From the NCBI GenBank assembly GCA_027022365.1, contig JALVYU010000031.1:310001-374000 (forward strand): a DNA stretch of 64,000 nt, in the 5' to 3' direction. The position numbers and the translations under genes are program-made. Every line of letters begins with the position of its first letter. The stretch's first letter is position 1. Positions 19,167 to 28,017 of this stretch are shown here, piece after piece. Below the pieces are notes generated by a model, which was given only the letters and a program-made list of their open reading frames with translations, did no database searches and was not told where the DNA came from. Source of the DNA: Desulfurococcales archaeon (GTDB lineage Archaea; Thermoproteota; Thermoprotei_A; Sulfolobales; Desulfurococcaceae).

Positions 19167-20047
19167 TCTTTTAGCCCCCTCTGAATCTCTTTACGGGTAA
19201 TCAATGCCTCGTGTCTCGCAGGTTTCTTGAGCTTGGGGTAGGGTGCCCGGGGAAAGCTGAACAAGTACATTGATACAAACCCTGTGGTGATCATCCATAG
19301 AATCATTAGGGAGATTATCTTTAGCAGGCCCCGGTGCCCGAAGAATAATCCGGGAAAGCCGGAGACCATAGCCATGATGGTGTTAATAGTCATTACTCCT
19401 TTTAATGAATACATCATCCTATATGCTCTATTACCCTCATAGACCAGGATCTCCTTGTTCCCGACCAAGCGTTTTATGAAGTATGTATCGTGTACGCCGT
19501 AACGCGTGTCTGTCACTATGTAGTTTATTACGAGGCTCGAATCACCGATCACTATCACTTCTCCCTTACCGATCTTCTTCTCGAAAGCCACAACGCCGTT
19601 CCCGGCCCAGCAGATAGGCCTGGCATTCCTAGGCTCTGGGAAAGTCTTGAAGACATCGAATAGGACGGGCACGGCACGATCATCCACTCTACATATACCC
19701 ATAACAACACGCCCGGCAAAAACACCCGTGTTAACTCCCAGTAGCTTTAGGATCGCATCTGTATTATTTGTTTCATCCATAACTATTACTTCTCCGCCAT
19801 TCCTAACCCATTCGAGCACCTTGCGGGCATCATCTATGCTTATGGGCTTATCCGGGCTTATAATGAACAATACGTGAATCCATGGCGTGTATTGATGGAG
19901 ATCATCGAAGTCCGTGATGACTATCGGGCTATTCCTATACATCATTACCATGAAGAAATAGGATACACCTCCCGGGCCATTATTATATATTGATGGGGAA
20001 TCACCTATCACCTCGCGGGCTATCATTAAGTTTGAGTAGACAATCAA
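19136..20047 (-). CDS. DUF4350-like membrane-anchored protein
   Basis: 303 residues from the TTG at 20047. The first 200 residues form a glutamine-amidotransferase-like alpha/beta domain (VLFIISPDKPISIDDARKVL, WVRNGGEVIVMDE), as in DUF4350 proteins, then a C-terminal membrane helix pair near 225-265 and a basic tail. The TTG start truncates an N-terminal membrane helix: in the same frame upstream, 20098-20048, lies IGSKAIGVSIAVVLILL with no ATG, GTG or TTG before the upstream in-frame stop at 20120-20122. The likely true start is CTG at 20098, which overlaps the stop of the preceding gene and follows GGTGGT by eight bases. Confidence 0.75.
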   Translation of the reverse strand: MIVYSNLMIAREVIGDSPSIYNNGPGGVSYFFMVMMYRNSPIVITDFDDLHQYTPWIHVLFIISPDKPISIDDARKVLEWVRNGGEVIVMDETNNTDAILKLLGVNTGVFAGRVVMGICRVDDRAVPVLFDVFKTFPEPRNARPICWAGNGVVAFEKKIGKGEVIVIGDSSLVINYIVTDTRYGVHDTYFIKRLVGNKEILVYEGNRAYRMMYSLKGVMTINTIMAMVSGFPGLFFGHRGLLKIISLMILWMITTGFVSMYLFSFPRAPYPKLKKPARHEALITRKEIQRGLKDWGAETSKKK

Positions 20048-20094
20048 TAAGATCAGAACAACGGCTATACTTACGCCGATAGCTTTTGAGCCTA

Positions 20095-20622
20095 TCAGTC
20101 TCCGACACCACCCCTGATCTTATCGATCTCCCTTACTACCTCATCGACATCGCTTCTTTCCTTGGATCCGTAAACTACGTCCTCGTAGACCTCCGCGAAC
20201 CTATAGATCCTCCTATCCCTGCTCATCAATGCCAGTTCTCTCGGCGTGCATGAGAGACAGCCGAAAATCTCTCTTAGCCGAAGATAATAGCTTCTCAGAA
20301 TCTTCTTTATCCCAGCATACTCGTAGATCGCTCCAATAAAAGAACGGCGTTCTCTGGCGCCGAGCTGAACTATTACACGTGTAGGGGCATGGAATCCGCC
20401 ACCATAATAATGGGCCAGGATCAATATCACGGCGATCACTATGGCGGAGAACAAGTAGTATACAAGAAAAGAAAAATGTAGAGCCCCGGCCTGGGGCTGC
20501 TTGTTCATTAATGCTACTGTAGAATTTAGTGTTAAGTTGCCCCTGGGAAACGTGGAATTAATTATGACTGGGTGGGCCGTACTGTTCTCGGGGATGGGTA
20601 TGTACCTTATAGGATTGCTCAA
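20095..20622 (-). CDS. DUF4129-like membrane protein of the MoxR cluster
   Basis: 175 residues. A short extracytoplasmic segment with several N-S-T/S sites leads into one membrane helix (about 49-70), then a cytoplasmic domain of about 100 residues containing YEYAGIKKILRSYYLRLRE and CTPRELAL. This resembles the C-terminal DUF4129 region found in MoxR/DUF58 operons, where it often ends transglutaminase-like proteins. It is the first gene of the operon, preceded by a TATA-like AT-rich tract (about 20650-20685). The family assignment rests on layout and context. Confidence 0.65.
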   Translation of the reverse strand: MSNPIRYIPIPENSTAHPVIINSTFPRGNLTLNSTVALMNKQPQAGALHFSFLVYYLFSAIVIAVILILAHYYGGGFHAPTRVIVQLGARERRSFIGAIYEYAGIKKILRSYYLRLREIFGCLSCTPRELALMSRDRRIYRFAEVYEDVVYGSKERSDVDEVVREIDKIRGGVGD

Positions 20623-20700
20623 TAACCCCGGGCACCCCAGAGATATAGTATGGTTGATTTTTCCTAAATATATTTGATATTAAAACCGGTTTAAACAGGC

Positions 20701-22200
20701 TTAAGAGCCGCTATCGATGATGCCCCGTATGATTTCCAATTTATCTTTCCTGGAAGGCAGAAGAGCATCGTCCTGGACGTAGTCAAGCCCTAATCTAAGG
20801 GCTTCCTCCGCCTTTGCTAGTTCGCCGCCTATGTAGGAGGCGTGATCGAGTCTCGACAAGAGTCCTTCCCGGATAATGGTGTCCCTGATCTCTCTCGCCG
20901 TCCTTCCTCTGATCAATAATCTGCCCTTCTTACCCATGTAGAGAGCCTCTATGACTCCTTCACGATGATTAACCCTTATCTTGAATATACCCATAGGATC
21001 CATAACGATCCTATCACTTGGTACAGCCTCGACCACCCTATACGGCTTTTCAAAGCCCACCCAGTGGAGAATTCTAGGCTTTACCAAAAGCATATCAATG
21101 CCTAGGTCACGGGGATTTTGCCCGAGATATGCTGAGAGGAGAAACAAGTTGTTCAAAGCCTTGATCTCCTGGAGGCTCCAGTAGAGCTTCTCTTCGAGCT
21201 CCCAGATAAACAGTAGGCCCACGCCCGTCCTAGCCAGTAGTGGAAGGAGCAGCCCGTAGAGCCCATGACTGTCAACGTCGACCCCCCACGCATGGTTGGT
21301 GGGCCAAGCCGATTTAGCAATACCATCAACCACCTCTAGCTGCTTGAGACGATCAAACAGGCTGAACGGATTGGGAGGCAGGGATATGTCGAGAATAATC
21401 CTGTGCGGCTCATCCTCAGCTCTCCTGACCGCAGAGGCTAGATCACTATATGACTCCACAACGACCCCGTACTTGTCCTCAATACTATCAACCTGTTCCG
21501 GCATGACACCATAAACCAGTGAAACCGTTACACCCTCCCCGACTATAGTGTCAAGGTACTGGTACGGCGCCGCTATCCTTCCATCGTACATCCTCAGATC
21601 CTTCACCAGGCCAAGTATTTCTTCGTCGGGCTCTCTCGGCGGAAGAGCGATTATGTCGGGCCTATAGGTTAGAACATAGTTTTTCAGCCAATCAGCGCCG
21701 AGACCGTGATCTAGGATGAGAGCGGTGATGAAGGGAGGCGGATTCAATGGCATCCGTAGATTGTTTATCATGATCGACTCCTTCAGCCGTTCACTCCGGG
21801 CCTTCTCTATGATCTCTCCTAGTTTTTCGCCGATGATCTCCTCAGCGGGGCGATCAGGCTCTAAGTTATCGATACCTATCATAAAGGCCAGGAGGAGCTG
21901 TTCAAGCTTATTAGGCCCACGTACAATCCTTACTCCCAGCTCCTCCATTATCTCCCTTAAGTCTCCTCTCACCAGGCCAGGAACCAGTATGATATCCGGT
22001 TTATCCTCCCCTACCAATCTCTTAAGATGATACAGGACCACGTTGCTCGTAGCGAGACCTATGACCTTCACAGGTATTTTCACAACCTTTACTTCCATAT
22101 CCCTTGAGAGAGGAGCTACATACCTATTAACATATTCCCTAACCATGGGATAAGCATACTCTCCCGTAACTATCCAGATCCTTCTAGCCACACCCATCAT
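20701..22200 (-). CDS. dihydropteroate synthase-like protein
   Basis: About 499 residues. It matches the archaeal dihydropteroate-synthase-related family seen in methanogens and crenarchaea: an N-terminal domain (RRIWIVTGEYAYP, DIILVPGLVRGDL, GPNKLEQLLLA) and a central TIM-barrel-like part (ITALILDHGLGADW, DIIALPPREPDEE, DISLPPNP). The C-terminal domain includes ALYMGKKGRLLIRGRTA. The true role in archaea is unsettled; the barrel suggests a pterin-dependent reaction. A TTG at 22230 would add ten residues, but a TATA-like TTATTTAAT at about 22219-22229 points to leaderless starts at ATG 22200 or 22197. Confidence 0.82.
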   Translation of the reverse strand: MMGVARRIWIVTGEYAYPMVREYVNRYVAPLSRDMEVKVVKIPVKVIGLATSNVVLYHLKRLVGEDKPDIILVPGLVRGDLREIMEELGVRIVRGPNKLEQLLLAFMIGIDNLEPDRPAEEIIGEKLGEIIEKARSERLKESIMINNLRMPLNPPPFITALILDHGLGADWLKNYVLTYRPDIIALPPREPDEEILGLVKDLRMYDGRIAAPYQYLDTIVGEGVTVSLVYGVMPEQVDSIEDKYGVVVESYSDLASAVRRAEDEPHRIILDISLPPNPFSLFDRLKQLEVVDGIAKSAWPTNHAWGVDVDSHGLYGLLLPLLARTGVGLLFIWELEEKLYWSLQEIKALNNLFLLSAYLGQNPRDLGIDMLLVKPRILHWVGFEKPYRVVEAVPSDRIVMDPMGIFKIRVNHREGVIEALYMGKKGRLLIRGRTAREIRDTIIREGLLSRLDHASYIGGELAKAEEALRLGLDYVQDDALLPSRKDKLEIIRGIIDSGS

Positions 22201-22288
22201 CTCTTTTTCAGCCACATCATTAAATAACAAGTATTTCTAGAACACCATGTATGATAATATTATTGCACTACAATTATACTCTAACTCT

Positions 22289-23138
22289 CTAATATACACC
22301 GATGAAGATCCCTAGCGCTGAAACCAGTGTGCCATAGACTGCTCTGGGAGACGGCTTTTCTCCAGCTATTACCCTAGAGAACATCCTGCCTAGGACGGGG
22401 CTTATGCTGGTTGCCAGCGCTGTTACCGCTACGCCAACTGTTTTCACCGCGTACAGGAATAGGGTCATGCCTATTCCGAAGCCCAGTCCCCCGGCTATGA
22501 ATCCTAGTATGAAGCCGTTCTTCGTGAAGACATAGGGTGTCTCCCTGTATGATACTGTTGCTAGGATTAGGAGAACTGTTAGGTTCCTGTAGAGGGCTAC
22601 TACTAGTGGTGCTCCGTAGCTGACGGCGAGTCTGCTCAGGGTGGCGCCCATTCCCCATGAGAGAGCTGCTGCTAGGGCTGCGGCTACACCGGCCTTGTTC
22701 AGCCTTTGTTTCTCGCCACTGTAGATCAAATATATTCCTGTCAGGGCGAGGACTGTGCCTATGACTAGTCTTGGACTAAGCTGTTCGTGGTAGAGTATGG
22801 CAGATAGTACTTGTGCTATGAATATATATGTATATCCTATTGAGACTGCGTTTCCTCCCCCTATTCTCTGTATGCTGTATATGTAGGATAGGTCGCCGAG
22901 CAGTGGCCCGAAAACAGCGCTGATCGCTATTACGAGGAGGCCTGCGGGGGGGAATACTTGGTGGTAGTGATGACGCTATAACCATTAACGCCAGTAAGAT
23001 GACGGCGTACATGCTGCGTGCATAGTTGATGATATAGAATGGTTTGTCGCGCCCATACCTGCTTATTATCCCTGGTGCGAGGCCCCAGATCGTGCCCGCC
23101 AGTAGTCCTGCCAGTACGCCTAGCACTATCGTTGTCAT
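22289..23138 (-). pseudogene. EamA/DMT family transporter, frameshifted
   Basis: Two frames together encode one ten-span drug/metabolite transporter of about 283 residues. The first half begins MTTIVLGVLAGLLAGTIWG at 23138; the second continues AGLLVIAISAVFGPLLGDL and runs through YLIYSGEKQ to the stop at 22289. They are joined at a run of seven G (22946-22952, seven C on the coding strand). Six C restores the frame exactly (IPPAGLLV). Either the gene is newly inactivated, the run slips during expression, or the base count is a sequencing error. It lies between the pteroate-like gene and the thiamine locus. Confidence 0.85.
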
Positions 23139-23258
23139 TTATAGTCTCGCTCCTCTAAGGATATTACCATGTTATAGCCTTGATTAAACAACTACCTAAT
23201 AAGCAACATTATCTCCGATGAGAGGAAGGAAAAGACATTATGATCCGGGCTTGTGGTG

Positions 23259-23930
23259 CTAGACGGGCCACTTCTCCATCCTGTAGGCCATGTCCCAGAA
23301 CATGTACTCGTACCTGCTACTGGTTCTGAAAATCCATTTCAGCCTCTCGATATCACTGTACCCGATGCCTATCTTGTCGACTGTTTTTATCAAGTCCTTT
23401 GTCAGCTCCCTGTACTCCTTTGACCTGTACGTCTCTATCCATTCACGGTATATCTTGTTCTTGTTCTCCTCTATGAGATCCTCTAGTTGCTCGGGAAGCC
23501 ACATGTATGTCCAGAAGCAGGGTAGTGTTGAGACAAGGCACTCGACCGGCTCTCCCAGACTACATATGCTTAGGACGTGGTTCACGTAGGCGAGAGTTGT
23601 TGGCGCGGGCTCGACGGCTCTGACCTGCTCGAGCGTCAGCCCGATCTCGCCTAGGTGTTTCTCGTAGTTCTCGAGCTCTATGGTCGCATCGCTGTAGGCC
23701 ATCCATAATGCTTTCCTGGTGAGCTCGTAGTCCCTTGTCTTGGCCGCTAATAGTGCGAAACTCCTTGTCATACCCACTAAGAAGTAATAGTCTTGGGCGA
23801 CATAATACCTGTACTTTTCCAGGGGGAGTGTTCCCCGGAATAGTTCCTGGACGAATGAATGGTTCTTTATTGCTTCCCAGATCCTCTTGGAATCCCTGTA
23901 GAGTAGGTTGTGTAGGGGCTCCTCTGCCAT
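23259..23930 (-). CDS. tenA: TenA family thiaminase II / aminopyrimidine aminohydrolase
   Basis: 223 residues, all helical. TenA hallmarks include FVQELFRGTLPLEKYRYYVA, QDYYFLVGMTRSFALLAAK and the catalytic cysteine region STLPCFWTYMWLP (about 132-144). TenA proteins salvage thiamine breakdown products by hydrolysing aminopyrimidines to hydroxymethylpyrimidine (HMP). The gene is four bases from the upstream transporter gene, so both are cotranscribed, and it lies opposite thi4. The set gives HMP salvage and uptake beside thiazole synthesis. Confidence 0.9.
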   Translation of the reverse strand: MAEEPLHNLLYRDSKRIWEAIKNHSFVQELFRGTLPLEKYRYYVAQDYYFLVGMTRSFALLAAKTRDYELTRKALWMAYSDATIELENYEKHLGEIGLTLEQVRAVEPAPTTLAYVNHVLSICSLGEPVECLVSTLPCFWTYMWLPEQLEDLIEENKNKIYREWIETYRSKEYRELTKDLIKTVDKIGIGYSDIERLKWIFRTSSRYEYMFWDMAYRMEKWPV

Positions 23931-23934
23931 GCTA

Positions 23935-24462
23935 TCATCTCCTGATAGCTTTCCCTACGGCGGCGGCTACTGCTCCATATACTGCTCCGCTGAACATTGC
24001 TGCTACTAGCCAGAACAGCATTACTGGTGGTGTAGCTATTTCTCCAAAGAGTATCGCGTCGAGTGCTACGCATGGGAATGCTGCGAATACTCCTGCTAGT
24101 GCACCTGCTAGTACTCCCCAGTTCTTATACCCTAGGAGGAGATAGGCCAGCTCGCTTGCAAGTCCCTGGGCTATACCGTATTCGAGGTTTGTGAATCCTC
24201 CCGCTGTAGGTATTATTGTCTCGATCAATGCTCCGAGGGTTTCTCCCAGGAACGCTGATCCCGGCTTCCTAATAAGAGTGGCTGCGAGGGGTGCCCCAAT
24301 ATACCATAACCCGTAGCTTATTGCTCTGGCCAGCACTGGTCCGCCGAGTGCTTTGCCGAAGTAGTAGACGTACCATGCTGAGTAGAACACTATTCCCGAT
24401 ACGACTGCTACTACGCCGAGTATAGCGTAATCAACCGTTGTGTATCTCGTTCTGCCCACCAT
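23935..24462 (-). CDS. YkoE-like thiamine/HMP transporter membrane component
   Basis: About 175 residues with five or six membrane segments. Motifs GSAFLGETLGALIETIIP and FTNLEYGIAQGLASELAYL resemble the YkoE membrane component of ECF-type transporters linked to HMP or thiamine uptake. Position next to tenA and opposite thi4 supports a thiamine-precursor role; no energising ATPase is adjacent. An ATG at 24474 adds four residues, but the sequence between gives GGTGATAAAA immediately before the ATG at 24462, so I prefer the latter. Confidence 0.78.
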   Translation of the reverse strand: MVGRTRYTTVDYAILGVVAVVSGIVFYSAWYVYYFGKALGGPVLARAISYGLWYIGAPLAATLIRKPGSAFLGETLGALIETIIPTAGGFTNLEYGIAQGLASELAYLLLGYKNWGVLAGALAGVFAAFPCVALDAILFGEIATPPVMLFWLVAAMFSGAVYGAVAAAVGKAIRR

Positions 24463-24474
24463 TTTTATCACCAT

Positions 24475-24494
24475 GTTATCTATCCCTAGATAAC
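24475..24494. promoter_or_regulatory. perfect palindrome, candidate thiamine operator
   Basis: GTTATCTA-TCCC-TAGATAAC: two perfect 8-base arms around four bases, in the 75-87 base gap between the divergent YkoE-like/tenA operon and thi4. For the leftward operon it lies between a TATA-like TTTATTAC (about 24498-24508) and the start codon, so binding would block transcription start; for thi4 it lies about 30 bases above the TATA box. Archaeal thiamine genes are known to be controlled by dedicated repressors; the identity of the binding protein here is inference. Confidence 0.65.
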
Positions 24495-24520
24495 CAGGTA
24501 ATAAATGTTTTAATAACCCA

Positions 24521-24530
24521 GTAAATATAC
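24521..24530 (+). promoter_or_regulatory. TATA box for thi4
   Basis: GTAAATATAC centred about 24 bases before the thi4 ATG at 24550, which predicts a leaderless mRNA starting at or next to the start codon. Confidence 0.6.
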
Positions 24531-24549
24531 TGAGACCCCGGGAGAGAAC

Positions 24550-25362
24550 ATGAGCTTCTTCCCCGAAACACTCAAGAGCCTGGACGAGGCCGACCTAGCT
24601 AGGAGAATAATAGATGCAGCGCATGACAGGCTATGGGATATCGCTGAGACGGACGTAGTGGTCGTGGGCGCCGGCCCAGCAGGCCTTACGGCGGCCTACT
24701 ACCTCGCAAAGAAGGGCGTCAGAGTACTTGTTCTCGAGAGGATGCTGGGCGTCGGCGGCGGGATAAGAGGCGGCTCGATGCTCCTGCCAGTAGCACTCGT
24801 CGAGGAGGGCGAGGCCCTTAAGATAGTCGAGGAAGTAGGGGCCCATACAAGGGGACTCGGAGAAGGAGTCTACGCTGTAGATCCCACGGAGCTAATGCTA
24901 AGAATAGCTGTCAGAGCAATAGACCACGGCGCAGTAATATGGCCCGGCGTACACGTGGAAGACCTGATAACGAGGGGAGAAGACAGTGCCTTGCGGGTAA
25001 CAGGAGTACTGATAAACTGGACGGTAGTCTACGAGTCAGGGTGGCACGTGGATCCACTCTATATATGGAGCAAAGCAGTGGTAGACGCGACAGGCCACGA
25101 CGCCTACATAGTGAAGATCCTGGCAGAGAGGCATCCGGAGCTCAGCCTCCTAGTACCTGGGATGCAGAGCCAGGACGTCTGGCGCGGCGAAGAAGAAGTA
25201 GTTGAGAAAACAGGACGGGTAATCCCCGGCCTATACGTAGCAGGAATGGCGGTAGCGGAGCTGTACAACACGCCGAGAATGGGCCCGATAATCGGGGGAA
25301 TGCTTGTCTCAGGCAAGAAAGTAGCAGATCTTATAACTGATGATTTGTCCAAGAATCCCTAA
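24550..25362 (+). CDS. thi4: thiamine thiazole synthase, Thi4 family (cysteine-free)
   Basis: 270 residues. The dinucleotide-binding start DVVVVGAGPAGLTAAYYLAK (about 35-54), the LERMLGVGGGIRGGSM segment, ATGHDAYIV (about 180-188) and the C-terminal GLYVAGMAVAELYNTPRMGP identify Thi4. The enzyme builds the thiazole of thiamine from an ADP-ribose derivative and glycine. Yeast-type Thi4 donates sulfur from its own cysteine and dies after one turnover. This protein contains no cysteine at all, so it must use external sulfide and be catalytic, as described for methanogen Thi4. Some family members instead make ribose-1,5-bisphosphate products, but the thiamine context supports thiazole synthesis. 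Confidence 0.93.
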   Translation: MSFFPETLKSLDEADLARRIIDAAHDRLWDIAETDVVVVGAGPAGLTAAYYLAKKGVRVLVLERMLGVGGGIRGGSMLLPVALVEEGEALKIVEEVGAHTRGLGEGVYAVDPTELMLRIAVRAIDHGAVIWPGVHVEDLITRGEDSALRVTGVLINWTVVYESGWHVDPLYIWSKAVVDATGHDAYIVKILAERHPELSLLVPGMQSQDVWRGEEEVVEKTGRVIPGLYVAGMAVAELYNTPRMGPIIGGMLVSGKKVADLITDDLSKNP

Positions 25363-25561
25363 AACATAGTATTACAAGCCTTCTGAAGATGAAGAAATAC
25401 AGGCACGTTCAATGTGTCTCTCCAGCATTCCTTCAAGGACCTACAGTGAATAGCCTTTGTTTCATTCTTATGATATGTGTTTTCGAGATATGAACATCAT
25501 GTTTATATATTCGTTGATTAAAATTAGTTTTTCTCTGACATAGGTACTTCCTCGCGATTCA

Positions 25562-26488
25562 ATGGTGTATGTCATGTTTACGGTAGAGAATATAACACGA
25601 TATTTTGGCAGGTTTAAGGCGCTAGACAATGTTAGTTTTAAGGTTGATAACGGAGAGATTGTCGGATACGTCGGCTTGAATGGCGCTGGTAAAACAACCA
25701 CTATTAGGATTTGCGTCGGCGTTCTCCGCCCTTCCAGCGGCGATGTAGTCGTTGATGGCTACTCGATCACTAGGCAGAAACGCGAGGCCAGCTTCCACAT
25801 AGGCTGGGTGCCCGAGCTACCTATTTTCGAGCTCGACGAGAAGGCTATCGACTACTTTGTCTACCTGGCCGGATACTACGGCTTGTCCAGGAGCGAGGCG
25901 CGCAGGCTTGGGAAGGAGCTTTTCGAGCAAGTAGGGCTGTCTAGGTTCATGGAGCGCAGACTCAAACACTACAGCCTAGGCATGAAGAAGCGTTTTGCCC
26001 TGGCGGTGTCGATGATTAATGATCCACGCAACTTCTTCTTCGACGAGGTCTTGAACGGCCTCGACCCTAAGGGAATAGCTTTCTTCAGGGATCTGGTGAA
26101 GCGGTTTAAGCGTGAAGGCAGGGCAGTGCTGTTTTCAAGCCATATACTGAGCGAGGTTGAGAACATAGCCGACAAGGTTGTATTCATCCACAAGGGCAGG
26201 ATCATCGCCGTCAAGACCATGGATGAGATCAAGAGCATGGTTAAACCCGCCCTGGTCGTGAAGGTATCTAATCCTGACGACAAGCTACCAAAGATCCTAG
26301 AGAAGTACGGGGAGGTCAGAGCCAGGGACGGGAAATACATCTTAGTGTTCAAGGAGAAGCCGGACAAAAACCAGATAGTCAAGGAGCTCGTTGAGAACGG
26401 CTATAGCGTCGAGGAGATCAGGCCAGCCAGGACCAGTCTCGAGAAAGTATTCTTCAAACTAATAGGCGAGGCGGGGGAGGAGCGGTGA
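25562..26488 (+). CDS. ABC transporter ATP-binding protein
   Basis: 308 residues. Walker A GLNGAGKTT at 38-46, signature YSLGMKKRF near 138, Walker B NFFFDEVLNGLDP (the usual DEP is DEV, catalytic glutamate kept), H-loop SSHIL and a C-terminal extension of about 80 residues as in ABC-2 exporters. It overlaps the next gene by four bases (GTGA) and powers that unusual permease. ATG at 25574 preceded by GGTG is an alternative start. Confidence 0.9.
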   Translation: MVYVMFTVENITRYFGRFKALDNVSFKVDNGEIVGYVGLNGAGKTTTIRICVGVLRPSSGDVVVDGYSITRQKREASFHIGWVPELPIFELDEKAIDYFVYLAGYYGLSRSEARRLGKELFEQVGLSRFMERRLKHYSLGMKKRFALAVSMINDPRNFFFDEVLNGLDPKGIAFFRDLVKRFKREGRAVLFSSHILSEVENIADKVVFIHKGRIIAVKTMDEIKSMVKPALVVKVSNPDDKLPKILEKYGEVRARDGKYILVFKEKPDKNQIVKELVENGYSVEEIRPARTSLEKVFFKLIGEAGEER

Positions 26489-27981
26489 AGAGGAGCCTTG
26501 TCCCGGTAATATATGATTTCAAACGCTCATTCCTCAGGGCTTCAACACTTGTATTGCTCGTATTATTCATAGTGGCCGGGATAGGATTATCGTATCTAAG
26601 CTACAGCATAGTCTCGAACCTTGCCGGCCCCGTCAGAACACTCGGGATAATAGCCATGGATAACGGCAATACAACAGTCTATGGCGTAGCCTATGACCTG
26701 GTCGGAAGACAGTTGAGCGGTGCGAAAATATTGTTCCTAGACAAAATGGGGAGAACAATATATGAATCCCGGGTCGATGGACTGTATCATCTAAGCTTCA
26801 AAGCACCTATTAATGATAGAATAGCTAGGGTCAGGATAATATATAATGGTAAGAGAGCAGACGAGGACGTCCTACCCCTAAACTACGTCAATAAGACATA
26901 CTATATCCTATACTATGCAAATCCTTTCTCTCTAACCGAGAGCGATGGAGTACTATGGATGCCCCCAGATAACCCGAGGACATATGCTGTTGTTTCCCTC
27001 ATAATGCTGGATAAGAGCTCCGGCGAGGCTCTACTCCAGGTATTGTCGTTCAACACCGCTGATCATCGGCTTAAGCCGAACTACGAACTAATCATCGGCT
27101 ACATGAAGCTGAGCAGCAACGGCCCGGATACCACTTACATCAACGCAAGCAAACTGCCACATATAGTCCCTTATAAGGTTATCAATATTAGCGACCCTTA
27201 TGTTAGATATAGGGTTAAACTAGATCCCAGCTATAACGCCATAGTGGTAAGGGTTAATGGATCAAATGAGACCTTGATAATAAGATACGATAGGCTACGG
27301 CCTGCGAAAGGGTTCATGATAGAATCAATGCTTAGCTCGAGCGGCCTCCAGTTATTCCTCAACTTCTTCCCCATAGTCTTCCTCTACCTAGCATATAAGC
27401 TGATATCTAAGCCTAAGGCCAGCGGCGCGCTCGAATTCATTCTAGCGAGGCCGGTTACTAAATGGGATCTATATGTCACGCGTTATGTGTCAGGAGTCCT
27501 AACCGCCCTGGTTTCATCCGCTATCTTCGTAGTAGCCCTCGACATCGGCTTTGCGGCTTTATGGGGCATAGCTTTCGGGGCTTACACGTCTTTTCTGCTC
27601 TTCCTAGCGATATTCCTGGGCCTGGTTGCATGGTATAGTTTCTGCTACCTATTGTCGTCCGGGCTGAAGAGCTCCTCAGGCTACTTAGCGCTCTCTATAG
27701 TATTCTATTTGTTGTTCGCCATGTTCTGGGGCCTCATAACGTTCTTGGTCGCTCTGCAGATAGGGGCCGGTTTCACGGGTGAGGCCTGGGAGAGCCTCAG
27801 CTACAAGCTCAGCATGCTGAACCCGATTAAGGTCAGCGACCTGATAATATATTATGTTAGGCTGCATTACGGCTTGGTCACGCCCATACAGTGGATTAAC
27901 CCCGGCATCGTGGCTGGGGCGATCCTCGCCTGGATAGTAGTGCCATTCATACTCGGCTATCTCGTGTTCAAGAAGGACTGA
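26485..27981 (+). CDS. ABC-2 type permease with large external domain
   Basis: 498 residues from GTG. One N-terminal membrane helix (about 17-40) is followed by an extracytoplasmic domain of about 225 residues with a carboxypeptidase-regulatory-like beta fold (TTVYGVAYDLVGRQLSGAKI ... VDGLYHLSFKAP), then six membrane helices from about 285 onward, including ARPVTKWDLYVTRYVSG, a typical ABC-2 cytoplasmic loop. The large loop places a beta-sandwich outside the cell and suggests work on surface material. It is translationally coupled to the ATPase. Confidence 0.85.
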   Translation: MKRSLVPVIYDFKRSFLRASTLVLLVLFIVAGIGLSYLSYSIVSNLAGPVRTLGIIAMDNGNTTVYGVAYDLVGRQLSGAKILFLDKMGRTIYESRVDGLYHLSFKAPINDRIARVRIIYNGKRADEDVLPLNYVNKTYYILYYANPFSLTESDGVLWMPPDNPRTYAVVSLIMLDKSSGEALLQVLSFNTADHRLKPNYELIIGYMKLSSNGPDTTYINASKLPHIVPYKVINISDPYVRYRVKLDPSYNAIVVRVNGSNETLIIRYDRLRPAKGFMIESMLSSSGLQLFLNFFPIVFLYLAYKLISKPKASGALEFILARPVTKWDLYVTRYVSGVLTALVSSAIFVVALDIGFAALWGIAFGAYTSFLLFLAIFLGLVAWYSFCYLLSSGLKSSSGYLALSIVFYLLFAMFWGLITFLVALQIGAGFTGEAWESLSYKLSMLNPIKVSDLIIYYVRLHYGLVTPIQWINPGIVAGAILAWIVVPFILGYLVFKKD

Positions 27982-28017
27982 TTACAGGGAGAAAAATAAG
28001 AAAAAAACTGTTTGTTT

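Noticed and set aside
23190-23258. CGATGAG considered as a C box of a guide RNA
   Set aside because: The full RUGAUGA box and a matching D box are missing.
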